Source: Argopecten irradians
Taxonomy: Eukaryota; Mollusca; Bivalvia; Pectinida; Pectinidae
Length of the DNA: 64,000 nucleotides
Direction of reading: 5' to 3'
NCBI RefSeq assembly: GCF_041381155.1
Contig: NC_091135.1
Location: forward strand, 7,369,620-7,433,619
Shown: positions 1 through 11,819 of the stretch, one piece after another
Numbering within the stretch: position 1 is the stretch's first letter
How the letters are laid out: the number at the start of each line of letters is the position of its first letter
The notes under the pieces: model-generated
The model's input: the letters and a program-made list of their open reading frames with translations, nothing else
What the model was told of the DNA's origin: nothing
Databases searched by the model: none
Translations under genes and position numbers: made by a program

Positions 1-3000
1 TTTTAAATAATCTAGTAAATTCCAATAGATGTTGTATCGCGGACAAATAATGATCTCTTTCATGAGCTTTTTTTTCAAACTTCGGGAAGATAGCTGATTA
101 CACCTATAAGAATTTTCTGAGTATATTAAATGTTGTAAAATTAAAATCCTTCCTTTTCGTTTGTGCAGTTGTTGATTCTCAATAAGGTAATATATTTTTT
201 TTTTAATTTTGTTGTTTTGTTTTGTTTTTTTTTTTTTGTTTTTGTTTTTACTTTTTTTTTTTTTTTTTATTTTGTTTATGTTTTTGTTTTTTTGTTGAGC
301 TTTGTTTAAGTAGTTTGAAACTTTCCTAACCCGTTTATTGCGGTAGGAAAATGGAAATAATACGTTCTGTCTGGCGAAATAAATCAGTAATTTTCCAGCC
401 GTTGAACATTTTTTTTATTCCTTCCTGGATCAGCATATGTTGCGTCCATGTTTGATTCATTAAACAAATATGCTGTTGGGTCGTCGCGCTTTTCCCCCCT
501 TTACCCCCACCCCTCGAACGTTCAGTGCTAGCTCAGAACCAGCGGTTGATATGAGACGTCAGATAAGTAGCGCATAGTCGCATCCTATCGGATAGTGTAG
601 GTAAGAAATTGCAGCTTGTCCCTGGATAAGAGTGGGTTTGGTTTAATATGAGAAATAACATCATAACAATAAGTAGACAAACAGCTCTACAACAATATTA
701 TTATCAGGATTATGATTAAAGTTGATTGTAGTTAATTTTTATATTGTTTTATGGAGAGTCATATACTTGGACGCGTGAAAAATTTAGTTCATACTAAACG
801 GACTTTCTTTTTTTTTCTAGTGTATAATGTGTTGATGAAGTGTATTCAACGCAATTGACTTTTTTCATTTGTGGTTGGGTACTAATGCTTGTGTACAACT
901 TTGTCGATAGTATATCTATTGGTCTTGGCAATGTCGTGTTTACAAATTTATTAATAGACAAAACTTGAGCGCTGTCGAGGTTAGTCGTAAATTTTACGCT
1001 ATACTGATTTGTTTATGTTATTATTAGCCGTCAGTATAATGTGAAATCAACTTTCTTTCTGCGTAGCATAATTTATTTTCCAACGAATTTCGCTGACTAT
1101 CTTCGTATATTCGCAGTAAGTTTATACTACGCGATGAATTGAATACTCTTTCACATTTCTTGCCTTAACTTAAATATCAATGGTGAACTGGTAATTGGAT
1201 TTTAAATCCGCGTGATAATTAATATCCTACGACGGAGGATCATGTATTTTTAAGAACTGATAAATCGGGGATAGTTTGTAGGTTGCCCGAAATAAATAAA
1301 TTTTTGTCGTAATGGGTCTGACCTAATTTAAGTATTTTGCATCGAACATTTTAGGTTTCACTTCCTTCTCTTACTATTCTTATAAGTCGTAGAGTAAGTG
1401 ATGTTTATGTTAGCGATAAGGTTGTAAACAAGAGTATATTTACCTTGTCGGTATCTACCTCGCAATAGATTCGTAAAGCGTCTGTGTCAGGTACCGCGAA
1501 TCTAGTTCGTGAACCGGCTGGTAAACGATATAGATCCCAAAGCGCGTTCGTCTGCGCATGTGGTAGATCTTCTGTATGAGGTGGGAGGTTGACATGTAGA
1601 CAGGGACTTAGTTACTTTGTACGAGCTGCCTTTTTATAGAAAACTCCATGTCTTCCCTTTCATACAAGGGGGGCCTCAGGTTATGGTGCTGCCATGTTTG
1701 ATGGAAACAGCCAGGAAAAAGGTTGGTTCCGGATGAGTCTAATATAGGTACGAGAAAGCTTACTGACTTAGATATTCGGACTGTTTAAGTATCCCTAGCT
1801 GATGTATGCGAAAAGGACCCTGAAGTTGTTGATCTTTGTTTCGGATTCCTCGCGCACATTTGACCTATGAAAAGGCGGTATACTTATATTGTTTATATAC
1901 TTAAGTGCTGGTCACAATTATACTTCTACAACTCATAGTTTTTAAATAAATTCGGCTACATACTCATTTGTTCGATGTCACTATTAGATTAGGACTTACA
2001 TGGGGATCGTATGGGATTGTTACCACGGAGAATTGATATCAGGCAATTCAGGTGATTATCGAAGTGGCGTGTTTCCGTTTGTGATTCTCTCATTAAAGTG
2101 TCGGGGTGGGGGGTGGAATTCCGATATCTGATAGATTGCTGCGCTACATTACCGTTTCACAACTTTCCGGATGCATCATGAGTAGTCAATTTAAATCGTG
2201 ATCGTATAGGTTATTTAAATGGGATAAATTGAACACATCTTTTAAGTTTGTACAATCAAACAAGGGTATGTTTATTTCAGGGGTGTGGTTGTAAATGCAC
2301 GAGTAGTGGATACTCTTACAACAAGACGTTTACTATATGGTAAAAGTCCTTGTAACTGGTAGGCTCATTTTGGCGATATACACCTATTCCAGGAATAGAG
2401 CGATCAATGGCGTCTCTGAACAAGTGTAGCTCCTGTACTTGTCCAGACTCACTTTGCAGAAGGGTCAACATCATTGGTACTCTATTTCAATTTCGAAACA
2501 TGTTGAAAGTTCGTCTTCAAACGCTCCACGTTGTATATATAGGTATGTTGAAGAATACCAGGAGTTAATTATTTGAGCTGTCGAGGGTTTTGCTCTTCTA
2601 TGTCGCAGGGTAAGTGATCTGTGCTGAATTTGTTCAAGTGAAGTCGGCTATGTGACTTGTGTTTTGTAGACCACATCCATAGGTGTACAGAGATATCTGA
2701 GGATATGGGTTTTTTTAGATACAATCCTTTTTCTTAATATCTTCTTATCTCCTAATGAATCTAGTTTTTGGAGCTATATTTTATTTAGATTAGTCTGTTG
2801 ATGAGGTTGAGGTTGGTGGCTGATGTTATTGATGATTAATGATGATGGTGATGGATGATGATTGTGGATTATTTGATAAGGAGACATTATATTTAGATTG
2901 GATGATTGATATGGTGAGTCATTATTTTTACTTCTTTTTGCTAGATTGAATTATGATAGAGAAATGTATGCTTGATAAATAGGAATGGTTTATTTTATTA

Positions 3001-4330
3001 TTCCGTCCTCGTCTCTCTTATATATCGAAACGTACAATTTCTTTACTGTCAGAGAAGTGAGCCCTTTTATAAATCAGGTAGTATGTAATTCTGTGCCTAT
3101 AGTTAGACGCGTGTAAGCAATGTCTCTCGGTCAGATACGTGCCGTGTTAGGCGATGCATTGATTATTATGTTTCCAGTCCTTTTCCCTTTGTGTGTTGCT
3201 CATTGATAGTGATGAGCGGAGTTGATATTAAAATTGTCCTACTCATCTTGGACCAGGTGTTGTAATGTGTCATGGCGGCGCTCTGTTGTCTCTCTGGTCT
3301 CTGCTTGTCGCTAGCATTACAAGTTCGCATATCCCTTTGGAACCTACCGATCTGTGTTCTGTGGGACTTAAGTACCTTCTTCACTCTTGTTCGTATGATT
3401 TGCGAATGGCCTGTCTGGTCCTTCTAATGAAGGTGGGGAAATCTAAGTCAATTGGTTGGTCCAAATATAATAAGATGTTTTTTTATAAAAGATGAAGGAT
3501 CTTCTTTTATGTCTGGATTTGTTTAACATGTCTACGAGGTAGATCATAACATTATCACTTCTCCCCAGCGTCAATGCATGAGGTTTATAGGTTAATATAC
3601 GCCAGATACCTTTTTACTTACTGATAATGGTGCTCCAATTCAGTGTCGAAGTGAGCAGGTAAAGATTTTTGTACAAGTATATCAGAGAAAAAAAAAAAAA
3701 TGACCAGTTTCCGTGTATGCATGATCTAAGATAAATCCAGAATTCGAGATGTGTTTATCGTGTTATGGCCAGAAAAGCCTTCCCGTGGTTTTGTACTTGT
3801 AGGGTCTACGTGGTGTGAAGAGGCTCTGTGACATAAGCTCGTGCTGTGTGGGTGGTGGACTGGAAATATGCGTTGTCTTGTGTGGACTTCGTTGAATGGT
3901 TCAGAACTCGCTCGCGGTCCGCCCCATTCACATTGTGGTATCTCGCAACTAAATATTGTTGCCAAATGCCTTGGTGTCCCTTGCTCGTTTTGAGTAATGG
4001 GTACTTTTGTCATCTTGAAATGCTCAAATCGCTCTAGAAGTGAGATGTAGTTTGTTTACCGTTTTTGAGGTGAAGCTTGTTTTGCCTAAAAAAACTCTCA
4101 TTTTATGCTCCCTCCACAGATGATTATGTTTAGTTCAATTCGTGTTTTTTTTAACGTGCGTGCGTTGACTTTGGCGTCGGATTTGGTTATGGGTGTTCAG
4201 AGCGTTAGTCAGTTACTATGCGTTATCGGTACTTGAATCATCAACGATTCTTTTTGTGTTATTTGTTTATAACGTGGTTTAATCAATTATATTCTTGACA
4301 ATGACGTGGATTAGTCTGAGTGAATTGTCC
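1..4330. other. Gene-free, G+T-biased stretch
   Basis: I see no convincing exon here. The + strand carries clearly more T than A and more G than C line after line. It includes T-rich runs near 190-300, a GATG/GATT-rich stretch near 2805-2880, and it ends at a C run followed by an A run near 4356-4380. Such asymmetry is seen in transcribed non-coding DNA, so this could be intron or UTR of a gene read on the + strand, but nothing proves that. Short open frames here look like chance. Confidence 0.4.
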
Positions 4331-4380
4331 CTTTAAAGGGCTATATATGGCTTGACCCCCCCCCCCCCCATAAAAAAAAA

Positions 4381-5208
4381 ATCTGTCAAATTGTCGACAT
4401 TTTGTACATTTATTCAATTTGTTGGATTTGATATATTCAGTACATCCTTAATTTAATGCATATTTTGGATGTTTGCCATGGCAACTACAACTGTAAAATT
4501 AAAAAACACTCATTGTTGTTGAATCAGATAAATAAATCAATAAATAATCGTGTTGAAAATTTCATGGATTTGGGTGCAAAAAAAAGCCCAAAGCATTCAC
4601 ATTTCTACCGTATAACCGGTTAATTTGGCTTGACACAATGCTCGTAATTTGGACTACAAATGAGAAAAGTAAATTTTAGCAGTTTACCATTTTGCAATGT
4701 GTCTATAAGAGTGTATATGATTAGTTGATTCTTAAGTCTATTTTTTTTCGTCGGTCAAATTCCCACGAATACAGCAATACTCTTGAAAATGTTATACGAT
4801 ATTAGTATATTGATTGAGGCAACTGACACGTATCTGATGGAGTGAAGCGAAGGGAAGTAAGTGTGGTAGATTTACCCGAAGTTTGTCTAAAGAACTAAAC
4901 ACATTTACTATCATTGTGTATTATCACTTGTGTATTACTAGTCGATACACTAGAGCAAAAGCGATATATTCAAATTACCAAATTCATTACTAAGAGATTC
5001 GTTGACAAATCACTTCTTTTTGTTGCAATGTTGTATTATGCACTTCATTCCGAATTATACACATATTAAGCAAATATAATTATGATGTACTTAGGACACG
5101 ATAGTAATGTACATTTGCAGTTCTGAACACCGTATCAAGTGTTTTGATACCCAAGTGTAAATCCGTAAAATTCGTAATGTGGTTCGAACATCAATAAATC
5201 ATACTTAC
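4381..5208. other. AT-rich non-coding stretch below the last Ig exon
   Basis: This stretch should be intron or downstream sequence of the minus-strand Ig gene, because the exon at 5209-5469 ends in a good splice donor. I could not find the next exon, which should begin in phase 1. A membrane or tail exon may lie further down or outside the window. Confidence 0.3.
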
Positions 5209-5469
5209 AGTTAACATTAACTGAAACTGCTGCTGTTCCGGTACCGTAGATGTTCGAGACGATACATGTATACTGTCCCGCTTCGGATCTGTCCAGCGTC
5301 TCTAGTGACAAAACCGATCTGGAAGTAATCATGATTCCGCTTTTTTCCCAGACGAATGAACATCCGGGTGTGCAATCAGCGACACATGTGATGTTTGGTA
5401 ATCGCTCACCCTCAAACTTTGTGTAAGAAGTGTCGGTAGGAATAAGTGACAAACGGCTGCCTGGTCCTT
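5209..5469 (-). CDS. Ig-domain exon (third exon found) of a secreted or membrane Ig-superfamily protein
   Basis: This 261-nt exon encodes one immunoglobulin domain. The first Cys lies in NITCVADC, an extra Cys pair context in TPGCSF is followed by the core Trp (VWEKSG), and the second core Cys lies in the typical DRSEAGQYTCIVSN signature. It starts after an acceptor ending ttacag and stops at donor GTAAGTAT. Both edges are phase 1, the usual phase of Ig-domain exons. Joined to the exon at 6803-7174 it reads through a Lys into GPGSRLSLIP, an inter-domain linker style that I associate with bivalve multi-Ig adhesion or immune receptors. The Ig fold is certain in practice; the exact receptor family and ligand are unknown. 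The protein should be outside the cell or on its surface. Confidence 0.85.
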
Positions 5470-6802
5470 CTGTAATAACCCAAGAAGATTAGGATATATA
5501 TTGCATACACAAATCTACAAAATACGTGCAGTACTATATGCGGAGAACTATACTTACAAATCTAGTTAAAAATACATGTAAACAATAGGTCGTTGGAGAG
5601 ATTAATACTTTACATTCACCTTAACTGATCGCTGACCTTTCTACAATAAAAATCTATCATCAATTCTTCAGTTATTGTTTTGATTACTGTAAACCACTTT
5701 CGTGATATATCAATTTTCGGGTTATTTCTCAAGACAGAAAATTCTACTGTTTCTCGAATGATTGCCAGTAAGAGCCCCTGCACGTGAAGTTATGTATTCG
5801 CGAATATTTTAATTTCATATGTTACACTCATTTCTGTTGGTTAGATCTTTGAAGTTATTTTTTCATAGACCGAAAGTTTGTACGTCAAGTATTATGACGT
5901 CATATCTACAAAACGGTTTCGCTGAAAATTTTAAAAGCGAAACAGTCATTGGCCAAACTGAATTAGTGGATAAGATATCACTGCGCCACAACTCAATTTG
6001 TTTTATTGTAAAATTAGTAAACTCTTATACCTAATTAGTACCTGAGTGAGTCATATGAATTAAATTATAAGCAGTATTTTCAATATATTTTGGGGCTACG
6101 AGGTCATAGACTAAAAACGGTAGGACATTCTTCATAGACGCGAAATATTATTGAAAATAAGACTTAAATATCTTGAAGATAATGAAGAGGCAAAATATTT
6201 TATACGCGAAAAGACAGTAGTTTACTTTATATAACTTGTTCAATTTAACTAATATTCAATCTTAAATAATGTCTTTACCAAACAACTCGACTTGACGCGT
6301 GTTAACATTATAACGATCGCTTAAGCGCTACACTAGTACATATTATATAAATCTCCTGAGTTTGCACCCGCGCAGAGACAGTTATAAATGATAGGAGCTG
6401 TGTGATCTAATACATTAGCGGGAACCTTCTCAAGGCTTCACACTCGAGACAAAGAACTGTTCTAGTATTGGAGCGCTTCTGTATAAATAACTATATATAC
6501 TATATATACACTGTATAGCTGTACATGTGTAATATCCCGATCGGTAACGCATAAATTCAAGTTTTATTGATTATTTGAACTATAGACTATTAGCGATCCA
6601 CTGCTTGATTCATAATATGGGCACAGATTCATTCTTATTCTCACCCACTAACCAAGTGTTTACATTGATCTACGTTGGTATCAAATTACATATCAGCAGC
6701 GAGTTATGTTATACAATTAACATTACGTTACTGTACAGAATGTTTCTGGGTTTTGGTCTTGACTTTAAAACTGTTGTATTAAGGAGATAGTTTTATACTC
6801 AC

Positions 6803-7174
6803 TTGCTACTGGAAGAATGTATAGTGCAGATGACCGATTATCTGATCCTTGAAGGTAACGAGTACAGAGCCATGAAGAGTTGCGATCCTGGTCCGATGGT
6901 GTTATCACCAACTCGAAACTTCTGCCAAGATCAGTGTTATCCAAAGGCTGACACGTACATAATTCTGAGGAGCATGGCGTCGTGTTTGCTGCTGTGCCGT
7001 TTCTAAAATGACACTCCGATACATTTGACAAGTTGGACACTAAAACAGTCCCCACATGTTGTTCAGGGCTTCTGTAAAATGAGACCCAATTGGCTTCTTC
7101 TGGCACGTCACATATCAAGTTGAACTTGTCTCCAGGAACACCGTACTCCAGTGATCCGCTCAGTGATATCGCTC
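6803..7174 (-). CDS. Ig-like domain exon (second exon) of the same Ig-superfamily protein
   Basis: This 372-nt exon runs from acceptor tatatttcag to donor GTGAGTAT, both phase 1. It begins AISLSGSLEYG and has the first core Cys in FNLICDV, a Trp in ANWVSFY and a late Cys in SSWLCTRY. These are V-type Ig hallmarks. There are several extra Cys residues in the middle (ECHF, TPCSSELCTC) and about six N-glycosylation sequons (NLS, NVS, NGT, NTT, NSS, NRS), which points to an extracellular domain. It is N-terminal in the protein, because the signal-peptide exon at 11596 joins it in frame and the Ig exon at 5209 follows. The lineage-specific extra cysteines leave the family unclear. Confidence 0.8.
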
Positions 7175-8919
7175 CTGAAATATAGACGGTTAATTGATCG
7201 TAGATAAACTGAATATACCCAAAGTATGCATAAGTGTCGATGTCAGGATAATGTGACTTGATAAACTTGATACATGGTTATGAAGTTTCCTGGTGATAAC
7301 TCTTTTAGTTGGATATAACTTAGGTAAGCTGTACAAGCATAGAAATTAGAAACCAGAGGTTAAATGTACAATTTCCTGTTTCAAAAATAGTTACTAAGTT
7401 AAAACATTGCCGCGTAATTATAAAACAAAAACACTAAAATAATCCAATTCACATACATGTACACATACTAGGCTAAATGTAAACGGTAACATTTACCCTC
7501 TTGGTTATTATTTTTGTTTAATGGTTTGTTAATATCCATCAGTTCCTATTTGTAAATAAATTTCAATGACTTAAAAAAAAACATAAAAGATGTAAAATAT
7601 GTTATATAAGGATAGATGCAGGAGAGTTTTACTTTGCTTCAAGTTTTAATATGTTAGAAATAATGCTTGTTTTACAAACCCCCACCTTACAAAAACATTT
7701 CGGTTAATACCAGCGTGTCCTTCAGTTTGTGGGGGATTTCCATTCGCTTGACAATTCATTTTAAAGCTCAATTACGTTATTCATATCCGCATGTAAGTGA
7801 TCTTTAAAAAGGATTTAATACGTCCTTGTAGGTTATATGTAGCATCCATAAATCTGAAGTATCTTATAAATCTTTTTTGTAGTGGAGAAATATCAATTTC
7901 AACAGGACATAATGTGGAGAGTGGTAGCAAGTCATCACTACTGAGTCTTTTGGGAAATCTCTAACAGAAAAGGGTCATTAAATAGTGAAGAGTAAAGGTA
8001 TTTATAATGCAATATCATCTGACCGTGCTATAAATTATATATTATATGGTTCTTTATGATGTTCACCGATTCTCTAGCTCTTTCTTGTACATTAAAAAGC
8101 AGTTTAAATATTGTTTAACTATATGAAAATACCTGATATCGAATACCAAGAGACTGTATAGTTGGTTATATTAGCAGGGCATTTTTTCTGCAAGTTTGAT
8201 TAAAATCGAGAAAAAATAGGCGGTTTTATAATTTGCCGCAATTTGTTTTAATTAAGTAAATGTATGTAATTAAAATATTTCATTTTTTTAGATTTCGCGG
8301 AACAGATATCCGTAACCATAGCAATGCTCCATGAAATTCCGAAAATAGCCAAATGGATGAGAAGACGTTCGATGTGTAAATTAATGTATTTAAGGTAGCT
8401 TTATAGTATTTTGGGATAATTTCTGTTTTCCTGCATTCGTTTTCAAGACGTTTATACCGGATTTACTCTATGTGATGTATAATCATCATAAAGAAGCCGG
8501 GATATATTTCTCTTTTTTTTTTTTTTTTTTGTCCAGCGACGATTTTTATTTGCTTTTTTAAAAATACCGATATATCTAGCGCATACCTTTATATCGTAAC
8601 ACAAAACAATAGCGTGTAGCTAATAAAAATGGTGATTTATAAGTGATCTTACATTTTCAAATAAATTTGTAGTCAATGTTGTAAAATATTTTAATATATC
8701 ATTTTAGGTCTTCGATAAACGAGTTTCAATGACTCTCACTATCGTTATTTACATTTTCCAAAATTACAGTGATTACTTATAATTACAATAGTAGAATAGT
8801 GTTATTATGTTTCCTGGAAAGAATTATAAACTACTTGAAACATGATTTGCTAAAGATTACAGCGTCTTAATATAGAAGAGAAAAACAAATTATACACGAA
8901 AGTGAAATAATACAATTAC

Positions 8920-8932
8920 GGGGCATAGGAAG

Positions 8933-8965
<33 letters not shown>

Positions 8966-9965
8966 AACATGTCTTTTTGCGCCCCCTCCCCCCCCCCCAT
9001 TTTCGCCGAGAAATGTTCTAAAAATGCACATTTTAAAGAAAAGAGGGAGTCCTCCTGCACATTTTTGTACTACATTTTAGAAAATTTTAGAAAAATTTTC
9101 GCTGCGCGGCGCGTTTCCTAAAATGTTCAAGCACGTAATGTTCAAATCTTTAATAATGGAAATTCAATACACATGAACTAGACTAAAAATGTCCACCAAG
9201 GGATTATATTATTTCAAAAAATGTTTCTTAAAAGATTAATTTGTTTATATGTCTTACAGTACTTAGCAAGACGATAAATTCATTATTATTTTGAATTACA
9301 CAATAATGTGTTGATGGTGTGAATCCGGTATGTCCAGATCGAGCTGGGATGCATAATGGTATGACGACACTCACAATTATCATTTCTAAATGCAGGTAAC
9401 TTTAAATCGAAAAATTACCATGGTAAGAACGCTTTAAAACCAACAAAATACATCGTAAAACTCATCTCAGCCATTCCTAATTGTATTTTTTTTATCGGGG
9501 AGAACCGAGGACCCCCAAAACAACAAAATCTCACGCCTTCAGTGCTCGCAAATTCATCAAAATACATCGTAAAACTCATCTCAGCCATTCTAAATCGTAA
9601 TTTTTTTCCTTGGGGAGACCCCTGGACCCACCAATCACCAAAATCTTGCGCCTTCGGCGCTCGCAAATGCAACAAAATGCATCGTAAAACTCATCCCGGT
9701 CATTCTAAATCGTAATATTTTTACAGGGACCCCGAACTCCCCAAACTCGCACGCTAATTTGCGTATTCATTTATTTCCAGTTTATGACGCCACTGTCTAT
9801 AGATGTGTACAAGGATTATATAATGTAATGATATATGAAAAACGAATATCAAGTATATATCCTGTGGGTGTGGTGGTCGCGAAGGAGGGGGGGGGGGGGG
9901 GTGTTACGAAATATTGAGGACCTTTGCCCCCCCCCCATTACGTTTCATCTTCCTACGCCACTGAT
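8920..9965. repeat. Unclassified dispersed repeat bounded by G and C homopolymers
   Basis: A 'GGCATAGGAAGCGGGG' edge near 8921 runs into a 30-base G run at 8934-8963, followed by a C-rich run near 8980-8998. At the other edge a G run (about 9887-9901) is followed by a C run (about 9926-9937) and then the inverted edge motif, cttcctacgcc, near 9950. The two edges are roughly inverted copies, so this looks like one mobile unit of about 1 kb. Between them lie the tandem units described separately. No protein is recognisable. Confidence 0.5.
9442..9735. repeat. Tandem repeat, about 2.5 units of ~115 bp
   Basis: The phrase 'atacatcgtaaaactcat' recurs near 9447, 9562 and 9678. Each copy is followed by a pyrimidine-poor stretch, an ACCCCC-type run and 'cgcctTCGGcgctcgcaaa'. 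The units are diverged. They form the core of the 8.9-10 kb repeat, and open frames across them are not genes. Confidence 0.7.
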
Positions 9966-10854
9966 TCGTCAATACACTCGAACTATTTTAAACGTACACG
10001 TACAAGTTACACTAAATATACGTTAACAACCAATATTTAAATTTAATAGTTTAATAATTTTGCGAAAGCAAATTTTACATAAGTCGGTAAATATGGAAAC
10101 TATAAAACTTAGAGAGACGGAGAAAAATATGTTGAATATTTTTTTTATGCAAAAAAAAAATACAGCAACTCACAAACCATACAACTTTAAACAAACCGGA
10201 TGTGTTGTTTCATAATCTATTTTCTCTCGCACTCGTGATACACCACCCTATCCCAACAATAAAGCTAGATAATGTACAGGCACTCGTGTAGAATTTCAAA
10301 AAGAAACGTGCCTACAAATGAACACGCATTAAAATTTGCACCTTTCCATTAATTTAATTGTTTGAGGAAATTGAAGGAGAATTAGTAAAAGAAAAAAAAA
10401 TAAAGAGTCAACACATTTCCGTATTTCTAACATGATCAATGGTAAAAAGTCATACTAAAAATAAATAGTTTCAAGGTTGAAGGAACACGTTAAGCAGAAC
10501 CAAATATTTGTATGTGTAAATAATAAAAATCATCAGATTAGTCATAAGTATGTGGTTCTTGATGTTTTAAGATCAGGCTTGATTTTGTACCATATAATAA
10601 CGAAACTGGGTCATTGCAATTGCTTCGCGTTCGAAACATATCAAACACATGATGTGTATGTATACAGTCTGTATACAGGTTTTAATTTTTTTCTGAAGAA
10701 ATATCAATACAAATAAATTAAGATATCAAACATGTCTCTATATAAAATGATGCTCTGATATCTTACGGTATGTAAGGGTATGTATGAATTTGCAAATCAG
10801 ATCACTCTCATTTCTGAATACCCTATATCCTACACATACCCAACTTGTATAAAT

Positions 10855-11215
10855 CGTGTTATTTTAACAGCTATGATCGTTTAAGTACGATGTTTTGGGA
10901 AGCTGTGGTATAAGTGTTGTGTCTCGTTGATATACATGTACATATGTAGTATAACTATTTCTTATTTTATAGGACTCTCTCAAAAAAAACATGTCATCAA
11001 AGACAATGAAGAGCATACCACATCCAGTCAAATTCTACTATACCGAGCAAACCAGTCGCCCCACTCGCTTTATGCTGAACGATAAAGCAGAAGCAAAAAC
11101 TATCATTTCTATGGACTTTGGTGTGTCTCGGCCACGAGACGGACACAGAGGCTATCCTCTCAGTGGCGAGAACTCAACTCAACACCAAAAAGTGAGACGA
11201 TTGGAAGAAGATATC
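10855..11215 (-). repeat. Decayed long SINE copy
   Basis: Pieces match other copies of the long SINE in this window: 'taacagctatgatcgtttaagtac' at the tail side, 'accagtcgccccactc' and 'ctttggtgtgtctcggcca' toward the head. The copy reads head to tail on the minus strand. A 77-residue open frame lying inside it is derived from the repeat and is not a gene. Confidence 0.65.
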
Positions 11216-11595
11216 AAAATATGAAGAGAAAAAGACAATATCCCAATACAATAGTTATCTTTTACGATCATGCGATGGAGGAGCATACACTATTCTCATG
11301 ATTTTCTTGCAGGACCGTTTCAAAAGAATATAACCATTTTGTCTTTTATTTATTCTTTTGAGAAACTGAGAAAATAAAAATGATGAAATAGTTATATTCA
11401 TTGATGTTATTATTATGGATTGGTGAATTTAGGAAAATAAGACTACACATATTAATCACCAAGAAACGGATCTAAATCGCTATATGCCGATATTCAACTT
11501 CAGTCAGAAATGGATGTACTCTCTCTTAGTCCTTAAGTATACGATAATGGCTGTTGAAGAACTTTTTAAAGGAAATAATATCTTAAATGACTTAC

Positions 11596-11683
11596 CTGCT
11601 GACGATATAAGTAGTAGTAATAGCCCACACATTGATATCCAGGTTCTCCTAAATGTACCAATGCAATGCTTGTCTCCATCCAT
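11596..11683 (-). CDS. Signal-peptide first exon of the Ig-superfamily protein
   Basis: A minus-strand frame ends in ISMCGLLLLLISSAG at a strong donor (GTAAGTCA) in phase 1. The Leu-rich core followed by small residues is a textbook signal peptide. The phase-1 G joins the phase-1 start of the exon at 6803-7174 to give a Gly and then AISLSGS, the normal start of a first Ig domain. Two starts are possible: the Met at 11683 (MDGDKHCIGTFRRTW, with RR before the core) or the Met at 11632 (MCGLLLLL). I list the longer one. The frame stays open upstream to about 11810, where an acceptor-like ttacattcag sits, so an additional upstream exon cannot be excluded. Confidence 0.6.
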
Positions 11684-11819
11684 CGTTACATCGTCCACCC
11701 CAGTTGTGTGTTCTTCCGGGTGTGGTGGGTATTCCACGTAACCCTCACACCATAATGCCTTCACTATGTCCCATAACCGTCTTTTCACTTCCTTGTTAGG
11801 TGCTGAATGTAAATACCTC

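Larger units (their letters stand above)
7175..11595 (-). other. Intron 1 of the Ig gene, filled with repeats
   Basis: The 4.4 kb between the signal-peptide exon and the first Ig exon hold no further exon that I can see. They contain a T run near 8512-8531, a G/C-run repeat with a tandem core at about 8920-9965, and a decayed SINE at 10855-11215. The rest is plain AT-rich sequence. Confidence 0.5.

Noticed and set aside
3265-3495. Plus-strand frame beginning MCHGGALLSLWSLLVA, signal-peptide-like
   Set aside because: No downstream domain, no supporting splice sites or promoter; the region's T richness produces hydrophobic frames by chance.
9415-9675. 86-residue minus-strand frame with internal repeats
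   Set aside because: It is translated tandem-repeat DNA with no known domain.
10991-11224. 77-residue open frame starting MSSKTMK
   Set aside because: It lies wholly inside a decayed SINE; its sequence is explained by the repeat.
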